Position numbers and translations under genes: made by a program. A stretch of 64,000 nt of DNA from Pseudomonas reinekei (GTDB taxonomy: Bacteria > Pseudomonadota > Gammaproteobacteria > Pseudomonadales > Pseudomonadaceae). Positions 52,636 through 61,201 of the stretch are shown here, one piece after another. The stretch lies in contig NZ_MSTQ01000013.1 of NCBI RefSeq assembly GCF_001945365.1, positions 1 to 64,000 on the forward strand. Direction: 5' to 3'. Under the pieces are notes generated by a model that searched no databases, had not been told where the DNA came from, and was given only the letters and a program-made list of their open reading frames with translations. The number at the start of each line of letters is the position of its first letter. The stretch's first letter is position 1.

Positions 52636-53178
52636 ATGCCTCATTGGCTGGTCATTGATCTGGAAGCCACCACCGACGAGGGTGGTTGGCCAGTAACAGA
52701 GATGGAAATCATCGAAATCGGTGCCACCCTGGTCGATCGCAAGGGACGGGAACTGGATCACTTCCAGCGGTTCGTCCGACCGTTACGGCGACCGTTGCTG
52801 ACCCCGTTTTGCCGAGACCTGACGCATATTACCCAGGCCAACATCGATAGCGCGCAACCTTTGGGCGAGGTCTGGCCCTTGTTCGAGCGCTGGCTCGGCC
52901 AGCATCACAGCCGCCTTGAAGGCTGGGCCAGTTGGGGCGATTACGACCGCAAGCAACTGCTGCAGGAATGGCAACGACTGCAACTCGACAGTGTTTTGAG
53001 TCGTGTACAGCACATGAACCTCAAGCAACGCTTTGCCAAGGCCCGACGGCTGGAACGTCCGCTGGGGCTCAATGGCGCCCTGCAACTGGCCGGTCTGCAG
53101 TTTACCGGCCAGCAGCACCGGGCGCTGGAAGACGCCCGCAATACCGCACGACTGTTACCCCTGGTTCTGCCGCTTTAG
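52636..53178 (+). CDS. DEDDh family 3'-5' exonuclease
   Basis: A 180-residue exonuclease domain. ExoI motif is VIDLEATTDEGG (Asp and Glu), ExoII is SWGDYDRKQL, and ExoIII is HRALEDARNTARLL (His...Asp, the DEDDh type). It resembles the ERI-1/KapD-type group acting on RNA or short nucleic acids. ATG at 52636 is chosen because AGGAA is seven bases upstream and motif ExoI follows at once; a longer frame begins at 52588. Monocistronic by spacing. Confidence 0.87.
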   Translation: MPHWLVIDLEATTDEGGWPVTEMEIIEIGATLVDRKGRELDHFQRFVRPLRRPLLTPFCRDLTHITQANIDSAQPLGEVWPLFERWLGQHHSRLEGWASWGDYDRKQLLQEWQRLQLDSVLSRVQHMNLKQRFAKARRLERPLGLNGALQLAGLQFTGQQHRALEDARNTARLLPLVLPL

Positions 53179-53246
53179 ACAGGTGACGCCAACAATGGCC
53201 TTGGGCATACTGGCCGGCCCTTTTTAGTCCTTTTCGAGGAATCGCC

Positions 53247-53531
53247 ATGTTTAAAGTCAACGAGTACTTCGACGGTACCGTCAAGTCGATCGCCTTTGGC
53301 ACCGCAGAAGGTCCGGCGACCATCGGCGTCATGGCTCCGGGTGAATACGAATTCGGCACTGCCCAGCGTGAAATCATGCACGTGGTATCCGGCGCCCTGA
53401 CCGTCATGCTACCTGGCAGCGACGCATGGGAAACCTTCGCCGCCGGCAGCCAGTTCAACGTACCTGCAAACAGCAAATTCCAGCTGAAAGTGTCCGTCGA
53501 GACCGCTTATCTGTGCGAATACCGCGGCTAA
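53247..53531 (+). CDS. ppnP: PpnP, pyrimidine/purine nucleoside phosphorylase
   Basis: A 94-residue cupin-fold protein of the former DUF1255 family. MFKVNEYFDGTVKSIAF, ATIGVMAPGEYEFGT and REIMHVVSGALTV match PpnP, and length equals the E. coli protein. PpnP phosphorolyses several nucleosides to bases and ribose 1-phosphate. CGAGGA precedes the ATG, and a strong terminator follows. Confidence 0.93.
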   Translation: MFKVNEYFDGTVKSIAFGTAEGPATIGVMAPGEYEFGTAQREIMHVVSGALTVMLPGSDAWETFAAGSQFNVPANSKFQLKVSVETAYLCEYRG

Positions 53532-53550
53532 AATCCCGGGCTCCACAAAA

Positions 53551-53583
53551 AAATGCCCGTATCCAAGGATACGGGCATTTTTT
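53551..53583. terminator. Bidirectional terminator between ppnP and the MOSC gene
   Basis: AAATGCCCGTATCC (53551-53564) and GGATACGGGCATTT (53567-53580) pair perfectly, with T-rich sequence after and A-rich before. It serves both convergent genes. Confidence 0.95.
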
Positions 53584-53595
53584 ATTCAGCGGATT

Positions 53596-54402
53596 TCATT
53601 CAAGGATGGTCACCGGCATGCCGATTTCCAGCCGGCCGTTACTGTCATTGACCAGGTTCTGCCCGAACATTGCGCCATCCGCTTCGGACCGATATTGCTG
53701 CAAGGTGGCGAAGGGTTCACGGTCCGCGCTGCGTTCGCCGGTCTGTGGGTCGATGGTGGTCAGAATGCACCGTGAGCACGGCTTGACTACACGGAACTCG
53801 ACATCACCAATGCGAATGCGCTTCCAGCCATCCTCGGCAAACGCATCACTGCCTTCGATCACCAGGTTCGGCCGAAATCTCAACATTTCCATGGGCCGAC
53901 CGACTTTTTCCGACAGATCTTCCAGGGACGCCTGCCCGATCAACAACAACGGAAAACCGTCCGCGAACGCCACCTGATCATCGTCCTTGCCATAGCCGGC
54001 CTGGGTGATACGCGCGCGATCGAGCGGCACTTGCACCAGGCGCGTCGGTTTGCCGATGAACTCACTGACCCAGGCGCTCGCCGCATCACCAGCATCGGGT
54101 ACGCGCAAAGTATCGCGCCAGATGGTCACACCGCGCAGTTCGGCGTCGCTGCCAGGTAAGGCGATATCGATAGCAGAGAGGCCGGGAGCCTGAAGGGTCA
54201 GGCCGCCCTCGGCATTCCACAGTGCCGACAGCTGACTCATTTTCGCCACCGCGCGCTGGGTCAGGAAACGCCCGCTATCCTCGTCCACCAGCATCCAGCG
54301 TCGATCCCCGTCCAGTCCGAGTTTGTCGAGGCTGACCTGTTGCAATATCTCGCCCTTGCCGGATTTCAACGGATAACGATAAAGCGCGCTCAGACGCAGC
54401 AT
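53596..54402 (-). CDS. MOSC domain protein (YcbX-like)
   Basis: A 268-residue protein with an N-terminal MOSC_N beta barrel (LSALYRYPLKSGKGEILQQV, LDGDRRWMLVDEDSGRFLTQR) and C-terminal MOSC domain (RFRPNLVIEGSDAFAEDGWKRIRIGDVEFRVVKPCSRCILTTIDPQTG). The Cys in KPCSRC is the conserved molybdenum ligand. YcbX in E. coli is a molybdoenzyme reducing N-hydroxylated compounds and takes electrons from a ferredoxin-like domain, which is absent here. Molybdenum cofactor genes lie about 6 kb downstream, which is probably coincidental. Confidence 0.9.
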   Translation of the reverse strand: MLRLSALYRYPLKSGKGEILQQVSLDKLGLDGDRRWMLVDEDSGRFLTQRAVAKMSQLSALWNAEGGLTLQAPGLSAIDIALPGSDAELRGVTIWRDTLRVPDAGDAASAWVSEFIGKPTRLVQVPLDRARITQAGYGKDDDQVAFADGFPLLLIGQASLEDLSEKVGRPMEMLRFRPNLVIEGSDAFAEDGWKRIRIGDVEFRVVKPCSRCILTTIDPQTGERSADREPFATLQQYRSEADGAMFGQNLVNDSNGRLEIGMPVTILE

Positions 54403-54484
54403 AGCCAGCTCCCTGGTGGGCCAAAAACGCCACCCTATACGAGCTTGACCGCTGAATCAAAGGCTGAAGATTGAAGCACGCGCA

Positions 54485-54555
54485 GTTCTTGCAGGAGCCG
54501 GGTTGCTGGTGATGCGGTCGGTAAGGCCGCGCCGGCAAACCGGCCCCTACGGGTT
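54485..54555. repeat. REP-like element between the MOSC and cheV genes
   Basis: A REP-related sequence (TTGCAGGAGCCGGGTTGCTGG, then GCCGGCAAACCGGCCCCTAC) with imperfect inverted pairing lies in this spacer. Confidence 0.55.
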
Positions 54556-54563
54556 GGTCATGA

Positions 54564-55499
54564 TCACGCCGGCACGGCGTCGAGCATCAGGCGCTGGCGC
54601 ACCACATCGACGAGTTTGTCCGGCTGGAATTTGGAGAGGAAATTGTCGCAACCGACCTTCTTGACCATCGAGTCGTTGAAGCTGCCGGACAGCGACGTGT
54701 GCAGCACCACATACAGGCCGCGCAAACGCGGATCGTTGCGGATTTCGGTGGTCAGCCGATAGCCGTCCATTTCCGGCATTTCCGCATCGGTGAAGACCAT
54801 CAGCAGCTTGTCGGTCATGTTCACACCCGTATCGGCCCAGGCCTTGAGCATGTTCAGCGCCTTCAAACCGTCACTGGCGATATGCATTTTCACGCCCAAC
54901 TGGCCCAACGTATCGCGCAGTTGTGCCAGCGCCACATTGGAGTCATCGACCAACAGCACTTCACGACCACGGGCGCGTTCCAGCACCGGATCTTCGAGTT
55001 TGTCGCGGGACACCTTGGCGTTGTACGGGACGATTTCGGCCAGGACTTTTTCGACGTCGATGATTTCCACCAATTGATCGTCGACCTTGCTGATGGCCGT
55101 CAGGTAGTGCTGGCGACCGGCGCTGCCCGGAGGCGGCAGAATCGCCTCCCAGTTCATGTTGACAATGCGATCCACGCCACCGACCAGGAATGCCTGAACC
55201 GAGCGGTTGTACTCAGTGACGATGATCGTGCTGCCCGGGCCCGGCACCAGCGGACGCATGCCGATCGCCTGGGACAGGTCGATCACCGGCAGAGTCTGAC
55301 CACGCAGATTGACCACACCGCACACAAACGGATGACGCTGGGGCATCAAGGTCAGCTTTGGCAGTTGCAGGACTTCCTGTACTTTGAACACGTTGATGGC
55401 GAACAACTGTCGCCCGGCAAGCCGGAACATCAAAATTTCCAGGCGATTCTCACCCACCAATTGTGTACGTTGGTCTACCGTATCGAGAATGCCGGCCAT
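54564..55499 (-). CDS. cheV: CheV, CheW-receiver chemotaxis adaptor
   Basis: A 311-residue protein with an N-terminal CheW domain at about residues 15-160 (LEILMFRLAGRQLFAINVFKVQEVLQLP, VNLRGQTLPVIDL). The C-terminal receiver at about 180-300 has VLLVDDSNVALAQLRDTL and phospho-acceptor Asp in VFTDAEMPEMDGYRL. CheV couples chemoreceptors to CheA and is tuned by phosphorylation. AGGAG precedes the ATG, and a sigma-28 type promoter lies 44 bases upstream. It stands alone, away from other che genes. Confidence 0.93.
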   Translation of the reverse strand: MAGILDTVDQRTQLVGENRLEILMFRLAGRQLFAINVFKVQEVLQLPKLTLMPQRHPFVCGVVNLRGQTLPVIDLSQAIGMRPLVPGPGSTIIVTEYNRSVQAFLVGGVDRIVNMNWEAILPPPGSAGRQHYLTAISKVDDQLVEIIDVEKVLAEIVPYNAKVSRDKLEDPVLERARGREVLLVDDSNVALAQLRDTLGQLGVKMHIASDGLKALNMLKAWADTGVNMTDKLLMVFTDAEMPEMDGYRLTTEIRNDPRLRGLYVVLHTSLSGSFNDSMVKKVGCDNFLSKFQPDKLVDVVRQRLMLDAVPA

Positions 55500-55542
55500 C
55501 AATCACTCCTGGGCTTGTACTGATGAATTCACTAATAGAAGG

Positions 55543-55569
55543 TTATCGGCTGTTCTTACCGGACCTTGA
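55543..55569 (-). promoter_or_regulatory. Sigma-28 (FliA) promoter of cheV
   Basis: On the minus strand TCAA (55566-55569), exactly 15 bases, then GCCGATAA (55543-55550). GCCGATAA is the exact FliA -10 and TCAA fits the -35 core (TAAA/TCAA). It ties cheV to the flagellar late-gene class. Confidence 0.82.
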
Positions 55570-55713
55570 CCCCCTGTAAAATGCCGCGCTCAAACATTGA
55601 TGTCACATTAACATCATGCTTTACTGGCGCTGTGATTTCATCTGCTATCTTCCTGCGCCGCGACAATAGTTTGCGCGTCAGGTTCCATTGCGTAAGGGAT
55701 TCCCCTAGCAACA

Positions 55714-55742
55714 ATCAGGTGCAACCTGATATTCGCGATATC
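55714..55742. promoter_or_regulatory. Two overlapping palindromes in the cheV/Hpt-like spacer
   Basis: ATCAGGT-GCA-ACCTGAT (55714-55730) overlaps GATAT-TCGCG-ATATC (55728-55742), both perfect. They lie in a 461-base divergent spacer (55500-55960) that otherwise holds the cheV promoter, a CRP/Vfr-like TGTGACGCCATTCTCA (about 55756-55771) and no convincing gene. Possible regulator sites for the downstream small gene. Confidence 0.4.
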
Positions 55743-55960
55743 CAATAGCCATTAATGTGACGCCATTCTCATTGCATGAATGGAGTCAGGCTTTTGTGTG
55801 CGATCGCAAGTACGTGGCCAGTCAGCCTTTTGACTTACCCAGCCTGCACTCCAGCCGGCCAGAGCGCGATCTCACGACGAACCGGATACGTCGGGACGAC
55901 TGTCGTCCTCGTCGACACACACGACATCCCCTCATTTAACATGACGTTGTGGAGATAAGC

Positions 55961-56431
55961 ATGCCGAACAATCGCACAGAGTGGGCGAAGCGGGTCCCTG
56001 AGTTTCTCGTCGAAGCCGAAACACTGTTGGCCAAAACCGAGGAGTGCCTCAGTCACTTGCAACTGATCAGCAATGACAAGGACGCCATCGACTGCATGCT
56101 CAGCACCCTTCTCAAGCTCGCCAGCAAGGCGGATGCCCTCGCGCTGGCAGCCGTTTCGGAGTTTTCGTTGCACATCCATGGTTTGCTCAACCATGCACAG
56201 CATCATATGGACCTGCACGACGAAGCCTTGCGCGCGCTCAAGGACTGCCTGACGTTGATCGCCTGGCAACTGGAGTTGATCGATCAGAAGACCGGCCAGC
56301 TCAGTCTCGATGAAAGTGAACAGACAACGCTGATCGAAGCCTTCGCCTTCCAGGTCGGTCAACAGCATTTCCAGCCTCCGGTTAATTCCCGGCCGTTCAC
56401 GCTCGTCACCTATATGGAGCGCCAGGCTTGA
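55961..56431 (+). CDS. Small helical protein, possibly a degenerate Hpt domain
   Basis: A 156-residue, mostly alpha-helical cytosolic protein. The spacing of LSTLLKLASKADALALAAVSEF followed by a second helix HIHGLLNHAQ resembles a histidine phosphotransfer (Hpt) four-helix bundle, but the HxxKG phospho-acceptor is missing (the position reads STLLKLA). This is inference from pattern only. GGAG lies six bases before ATG 55961. It is flanked by cheV and a two-component pair, consistent with a signalling role. No firm family assignment. Confidence 0.6.
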   Translation: MPNNRTEWAKRVPEFLVEAETLLAKTEECLSHLQLISNDKDAIDCMLSTLLKLASKADALALAAVSEFSLHIHGLLNHAQHHMDLHDEALRALKDCLTLIAWQLELIDQKTGQLSLDESEQTTLIEAFAFQVGQQHFQPPVNSRPFTLVTYMERQA

Positions 56432-56841
56432 TTTCGATCAAATCAGCCGCGTTCCATCATGTAGGTCATGACTGCTAATTACTTGGGCATGTTCAGGTCG
56501 CCATTGAACATTACTTATCCATTAACGACACCTTCAAACTTCTTGTCTCAATTTAGCCTCCGCTCCTGACCAGGGTTTACCTGGCATCAACCGGGCCAAG
56601 CCCCTGTGACCCAGGGTATCTTGCCGACGATAGCACCCACACTTTTCCATTGTGGAAATACAGTCCAAAACGCCTTGTTTCCTGACTCCATGGACATATA
56701 TCACGACGCGACCAACGGTATGTTCAGTGCTATTATGCCGCCCATTAGTTGACGTCAATTAATAGCAATGTGATTGTGGGTGACTGCAACGTTCAAGTTT
56801 CAGGCCGGATTTCTCATCGGAAGTACGTACCGTTGAAGTCG
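56432..56841. other. 410-base spacer before the NarX-type kinase gene
   Basis: I see no convincing gene. The spacer has a small hairpin CCAGG-GTTTA-CCTGG (near 56569-56583), a -10-like TATTAT near 56732 and several short GC palindromes. The true kinase start within or after this region is unclear, so part of it may be leader or coding. Confidence 0.4.
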
Positions 56842-57816
56842 ATGCAAAACACTACAAAACAGAGATCCGTCAACCAGCATGACCGGTCTGCCCGCAGCGA
56901 ACCTCCATTGGCTCCATCCGCTATGTACGCCAGCCTCAAGTCGATCACCATGTGGCCCCCCTCACGAGAAAATGCTCGCCGGTTCACCCTTTTGCTGTGT
57001 GCCTGCTCGACGCTCGGCAGCCTGCTTATCTATGGCCTGTCAACTCACCTGCCTTTGGGCTTGCTGATCCTCAATATCGCGTCACTTGCTTGCGTGTGGG
57101 TGCAATATCGCCTGTCCCGCAAGTCGATCAAGTTTCAGCCGCAAGAGCTGGCCGATCGCTTGCTGCAGGTCCAGGAGAACGAGCGTCACCGACTCAGTCG
57201 CGAGCTGCACGACGACATCGGCCAGTTACTCACCGCAGCAAAACTGCAAAGTGACTGGCTCAAACGCCGAATGCCGGAAGAGCTTCAGGGACAATGCGCG
57301 GTACTGTGCGACACGCTGGAAGAAACTCTCGCCAAAGTCCGCGATGTATCGGCCATCCTCAATCCCCGGCAATTGACCAGCCTGGGACTGGAAGCCAGTC
57401 TGCGCGCTCATTTGCTTAAAACGCTGGCCAACGTTCCAGTGAACTGGAGCCTGGAATGCCATCAACGCCTGACCGGAATACCGGAAGAAATGGCCGTCGC
57501 GGCGTTTCGCATCACCCAGGAAGCGGTTACCAACATTCTGCGGCATGCCGAGGCAAAGAACCTGCTGGTCTGCCTGACGCGATTGCCCAAGGGTCTGCGC
57601 CTGCAAATCAGTGACGACGGTCAGGGGTTTGCGCCGGCCATTGATCCGGGCCGCGAGGGGCAGCGCGGGATGGCCGGCATGTCGGAACGGATCAACCAAC
57701 TCGGCGGAACGTTGACGGTGACCAGCGAGCCGGGCAAAGGCACCCAAATCGAAGCACTCTTCCCCTGGGCGCCTCGCGCGCTTGAGCGGGCCAGTACGAA
57801 TAAGGTTATGCATTGA
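56842..57816 (+). CDS. NarX-type sensor histidine kinase (HisKA_3)
   Basis: A 324-residue kinase with two closely spaced TM segments (LLLCACSTLGSLLIYG and LGLLILNIASLACVWV) and almost no periplasmic loop. It then has HisKA_3 with ENERHRLSRELHDDIGQLL (phospho-His in ELHDD) and HATPase with EAVTNILRHAEAKN and ISDDGQGFAP. With no large sensor domain the signal may be membrane-borne or internal. The start is uncertain: ATGs at 56842, 56923 and 56950 are all in frame with weak ribosome sites. It overlaps the regulator gene by 4 bases. Confidence 0.82.
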   Translation: MQNTTKQRSVNQHDRSARSEPPLAPSAMYASLKSITMWPPSRENARRFTLLLCACSTLGSLLIYGLSTHLPLGLLILNIASLACVWVQYRLSRKSIKFQPQELADRLLQVQENERHRLSRELHDDIGQLLTAAKLQSDWLKRRMPEELQGQCAVLCDTLEETLAKVRDVSAILNPRQLTSLGLEASLRAHLLKTLANVPVNWSLECHQRLTGIPEEMAVAAFRITQEAVTNILRHAEAKNLLVCLTRLPKGLRLQISDDGQGFAPAIDPGREGQRGMAGMSERINQLGGTLTVTSEPGKGTQIEALFPWAPRALERASTNKVMH

Positions 57817-58469
57817 CTTGTAACTTACTTCTGGTGGATGACCACTCGCTGATCAGGGCTGGCGTGCGCGCCCTGGTGATGGACCTTCCTGGCTATGCCG
57901 TCATTGGCGAAGCCAATGACGGCTCGCAATTGCTCGCGATGGTCGAGCATCTTTCTCCGGATATCGTGCTGCTGGATCTCTCCATGAAGCAGACCGGCGG
58001 CCTCGAAGCCTTGCAGCAACTGAAAAAGATCCGCCCGCAGAGCAAGGTGCTGATCCTGTCGATGCACACCGACCCGGCGCTGATCATGCAGGCGCTGGAA
58101 TCCGGCGCCCACGGCTATCTGCTCAAGGACACCACCGCTACCGAACTGGAACATGCGCTGGAAGCCTTGCGCAACAATGAACGTTATCTCAGCCCGGCCA
58201 TCGCCCATACGGTGATCAACCAGGCGCTGACCCGAAACCAGAAACACCCGGAACCCGCGGACTCGCACAACCTGACCGCCCGCCAGCTGGAAATCCTGCG
58301 TTTGATCGTGCGCGGAAAATCCACCCGGGAAATTGCCAACGGCCTGGGCTTGAGCGTCAAGACTGTGGAAACCCATCGCTCGCAAATCATGAAACGTTTG
58401 CAGATCTACGATGTGGCGGGCTTAGTGCTGTTCGCCGTACGCGAGCAGATCATCAGTCTGGACGATTGA
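57813..58469 (+). CDS. NarL/FixJ family response regulator (TTG start)
   Basis: A 218-residue regulator: receiver at residues 1-120 (LLLVDDHSLIRAG, phospho-Asp in DIVLLDLSMKQTGG, Lys in YLLKDTTATE) and LuxR-type helix-turn-helix at about 150-210 (LTARQLEILRLIVRGKSTREIANGLGLSVKTVETHRSQIMKRL). The start must be TTG at 57813, because the receiver fold begins there. It overlaps the kinase stop as TTGA, which suggests coupling and modest translation. Targets unknown. Its end overlaps the convergent lipid kinase gene by 17 bases. Confidence 0.9.
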   Translation: MTCNLLLVDDHSLIRAGVRALVMDLPGYAVIGEANDGSQLLAMVEHLSPDIVLLDLSMKQTGGLEALQQLKKIRPQSKVLILSMHTDPALIMQALESGAHGYLLKDTTATELEHALEALRNNERYLSPAIAHTVINQALTRNQKHPEPADSHNLTARQLEILRLIVRGKSTREIANGLGLSVKTVETHRSQIMKRLQIYDVAGLVLFAVREQIISLDD

Positions 58470-59370
58470 CCAACTCATTTGCGCTCAACAGCGGAGAATC
58501 TCCGGGCAGATGCACCCGCAGCGCTCCGGGTCGCGCCGAAAACCGCAGGCTGTCGCCTTCCAGCGGTTCGCCGTCGAGGTTGATGTACAAGCCTTCAGCC
58601 ACCTTGATCTCGACCCATGGAAGCCTGGCGCGGACAAACATGCTATCGATGCCGAATCCGTCCGCCAGCAGGTTTTTCAACGTCCCTACCACTTCCTGCG
58701 GCGCCGGCAAGATGCTGATATCGAGCAATCCATCGTCCGCCAGCGCCTGCGGACATAACTCATGCCCACCCCCCGCCTGCCGGCCATTGCCGATACCCAA
58801 AGCCAGCAGCTCGCCGCTCCAGTGAAAGTCCGGCCCCTGTAATTCACCGTAAGCCGCGTGCAGCTCACTGAACCGTGACAGGCCGGTGAATAGATATGCC
58901 GCGCCACCGAGCACCTTTTTCAAGTCCTCGGAGGTATTGGCGGTGACCTGACTGCCAAATCCCCCCGTGGCCATGTTCAGAAACACCTGCCCGCCGACCT
59001 CTCCCAGATCGATGGCGCTCGGTGCAACGTCCAGCAGGTTCAGCGCCTCTGCGGGCTCCAGTGGGACGCCGGCAGCGCGTGCAAAATCATTGGCGGTTCC
59101 CAAGGGCATCAGCACCAGGCTCGCCTGCGACGATTGCGCTGCCATGGCCTCGGCAATATCGCGCAACGTACCATCCCCCCCGCCGGCAATTATGTGCAGA
59201 TAGCCCGCAGCCAATGCCTCTTGCACCAGGCGCTGCGCGTCGCCAGCCTCCCAGGTCAGCCGAACGGCGAGCTCCCAGCCTTGTTCGCGCTTGCCTTGAA
59301 CGGCGGTGCGCACTTCCTCGTTGAGCGCTTGCTTGCCATGCAGAATCAACAGCGCCTTGCGTTCGCTCAT
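58453..59370 (-). CDS. YegS-like diacylglycerol/lipid kinase family protein
   Basis: A 305-residue DAGK-catalytic-domain protein with IIAGGGDGTLRDIAEAM (ATP site), MPLGTANDFARA and MATGGFGSQVTANTSED in the N-half and the beta-rich C-terminal domain ending GDSLRFSARPGALRVHLP. YegS phosphorylates phosphatidylglycerol or diacylglycerol-type lipids. ATG 59370 has GGGAG upstream and is preferred to the GTG at 59379. Confidence 0.9.
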   Translation of the reverse strand: MSERKALLILHGKQALNEEVRTAVQGKREQGWELAVRLTWEAGDAQRLVQEALAAGYLHIIAGGGDGTLRDIAEAMAAQSSQASLVLMPLGTANDFARAAGVPLEPAEALNLLDVAPSAIDLGEVGGQVFLNMATGGFGSQVTANTSEDLKKVLGGAAYLFTGLSRFSELHAAYGELQGPDFHWSGELLALGIGNGRQAGGGHELCPQALADDGLLDISILPAPQEVVGTLKNLLADGFGIDSMFVRARLPWVEIKVAEGLYINLDGEPLEGDSLRFSARPGALRVHLPGDSPLLSANELVNRPD

Positions 59371-59599
59371 GGTGTTCACTCCCGGATTTGAAATGGCGTA
59401 CAGGAGATGTTGACCTCGCCACCTCTCTTAAAAGTCGCACGAATATGATTTTTTTCCAGGGGGCGGCCTGCACGTCCTACAAGGACGGGATTTTTCTTAC
59501 AAAACCTGAGGAATCGGCTCAATTGACCAATATCCATGATTGGTACACCTTGGGGTCCACGGATTTCAGTCATCAGCAGGACAAACACAAGGACGTGCC

Positions 59600-59911
59600 A
59601 TGCCAAACCATGACAACAGGATGCCAGTGACGCCAGTCATACCCATCGCTGAAAAATGGGCCAATCATCAGGCAGATTTCGCAAGCAGCAAAGAAACCAA
59701 GGGAGAATTCGATATGGAACCGCGTGTCATTGAGCTGGAGACACACCTCAAATACATTCGCAAGGACATGGAAGAAGTGCGCAGTGACGTCAAGTCCATC
59801 AAACACAGGCTAGCCTATTCCGCGGGCGGAACGGCCGTGGTGTTGGGGCTGCTGGGCTGGATCGCCAATAGCCGTTTCGACCAGCTGGTCACTTTGTTGC
59901 TGGCACATTAA
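59600..59911 (+). CDS. Small membrane-anchored protein of unknown function
   Basis: A 103-residue protein. A charged helix with heptad-like spacing (VIELETHLKYIRKDMEEVRSDVKSIKHRL) precedes one hydrophobic segment (GGTAVVLGLLGWIANS) near the C-terminus. The pattern recalls XhlA-like and other coiled-coil plus tail-anchor proteins. ATG at 59600 has AAGGA upstream, while a second start at 59714 with GGAG would give a 65-residue core. No function assigned. It ends before a hairpin and the convergent moeA gene. Confidence 0.6.
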   Translation: MPNHDNRMPVTPVIPIAEKWANHQADFASSKETKGEFDMEPRVIELETHLKYIRKDMEEVRSDVKSIKHRLAYSAGGTAVVLGLLGWIANSRFDQLVTLLLAH

Positions 59912-59924
59912 GCAGCCGAAAACG

Positions 59925-59953
59925 CAAAACCCGGCTTCAACAACCGGGTTTGC
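59925..59953. terminator. Hairpin between the small membrane protein gene and moeA
   Basis: AAACCCGG (59927-59934) and CCGGGTTT (59944-59951) with flanking GC pairs form a stem in the convergent spacer. The T-run is short. Confidence 0.7.
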
Positions 59954-59974
59954 GAGACTTCACCGCTGTAGGAA

Positions 59975-61201
59975 TCAGACCAGGACTTCACTCAAAGGGA
60001 TGAAGCTGACGCTGTCACCTGCAACCAGCGTTCGCCCCTCCAATACTTCAACCAGTCCGTCAGCCCAGGCGGCACTACGCAGTACGCCAGAACTCTGATT
60101 TTTGTAGATGATCGCCCGGCCGTTCTCAAGGCGACCACGCAAGTATTCGCGCCGGTTGCCAGCAACGGGCCAGTCAAACCCGCACGGCACTTGCACCTTC
60201 AATGGCTCGATGTCTGTGACGCCCATGCGGCGCAAAAGATAGGGCCGGGTCAACAAGGCAAAGGTCACCAGTGTCGATGCCGGATTACCGGGCAGGCCGA
60301 TGACCGGAACGCCACGGAAATGTCCGAATGTCAGCGGTTTGCCTGGCTTGATGGCGAGCTTCCACAAACTCAACTCACCTTCTTCACGCAAGGCAATGCC
60401 CAGAAAGTCAGCCTCACCCACCGATACTCCACCGGTCGAGAGAATCAGATCGACATTTTTGAGTTCGCCGAGTCGCGTACGCGTGGTGTCCAGATTGTCA
60501 GGAAGAATCCCGGCATCGACCACGTCACAACCCAAACGCTGCAACCAACTGCAGAGCAGCACACGGTTGCTGTTATAGATTTGCCCCGGGCCCAGCGCCT
60601 GACCCGGCTCAATCAATTCATCGCCGGTGGACAGAACCGCAACACGGACCTTGCGGACCACATCCAGCTCGGCGCAACCCAACGACGCAGCCAAACCTTG
60701 CTCGATCGGCCCCAAGCGCGTACCCGCCGGCAAAACCAGTTCACCGACAGTCGTTTCCTGGCCCTGTGGACGAATGTTTTGCCCAGGTTTAATGGCTTCG
60801 ATAAATGCGACTCGCTCGTCCGCCAGGACTTCAGCGTTTTCCTGCATCTCGACACAATCGGCTCCGGCTGGAACAGGTGCCCCCGTGAAAATACGCGCGC
60901 AGGTGCCTGGTTTCAAAGGCTCGGGAGCCTGGCCGGCATAAATCTTCTGGCTGACAACCAGCGGCTCGCCGGTCCAGTCAGCCGTACGCAGCGCATAGCC
61001 GTCCATGGCGCTGTTTGGCCATGGCGGGAGATCCAGCGTCGACAGCAGATCATCGGCCAACACACGGCCCTGAACCTGGGCCAACGGCAAGCGCTCACGC
61101 TCAAGCACTCGTGTGGCGTCCGCCATTTCCAGCAACCGCGCCAGTGCTGTCTCGACCGGCATCAGGCTGCCGGTCTTGCCAGGCTTACCCACGGGATTCA
61201 C
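59975..61201 (-). CDS. moeA: MoeA, molybdopterin molybdenumtransferase
   Basis: A 408-residue enzyme inserting molybdate into adenylylated molybdopterin. N-terminal domains: PPWPNSAMDGYALR, ARIFTGAPVPAGADCVEMQE. The MoCF-biosynthesis domain has LSTGDELIEPGQ, LSTGGVSVGEADF and LAIKPGKPLTFG, and GLPGNPAST is conserved. Length agrees with E. coli MoeA (411). The start is a GTG overlapping the moaB tail by 17 bases and without a clear ribosome site, so coupling is likely. An ATG at 61162 is the alternative. Confidence 0.93.
   Translation of the reverse strand: MNPVGKPGKTGSLMPVETALARLLEMADATRVLERERLPLAQVQGRVLADDLLSTLDLPPWPNSAMDGYALRTADWTGEPLVVSQKIYAGQAPEPLKPGTCARIFTGAPVPAGADCVEMQENAEVLADERVAFIEAIKPGQNIRPQGQETTVGELVLPAGTRLGPIEQGLAASLGCAELDVVRKVRVAVLSTGDELIEPGQALGPGQIYNSNRVLLCSWLQRLGCDVVDAGILPDNLDTTRTRLGELKNVDLILSTGGVSVGEADFLGIALREEGELSLWKLAIKPGKPLTFGHFRGVPVIGLPGNPASTLVTFALLTRPYLLRRMGVTDIEPLKVQVPCGFDWPVAGNRREYLRGRLENGRAIIYKNQSSGVLRSAAWADGLVEVLEGRTLVAGDSVSFIPLSEVLV

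Noticed and set aside
56534..56758. Minus-strand 74-codon frame in the kinase leader region
   Set aside because: No ribosome site, no family similarity, and it overlaps the likely promoter of the kinase gene.
59388..59630. Plus-strand 80-codon frame upstream of the small membrane protein gene
   Set aside because: Overlaps the better-supported start at 59600 in another frame, and composition is unlike a protein.
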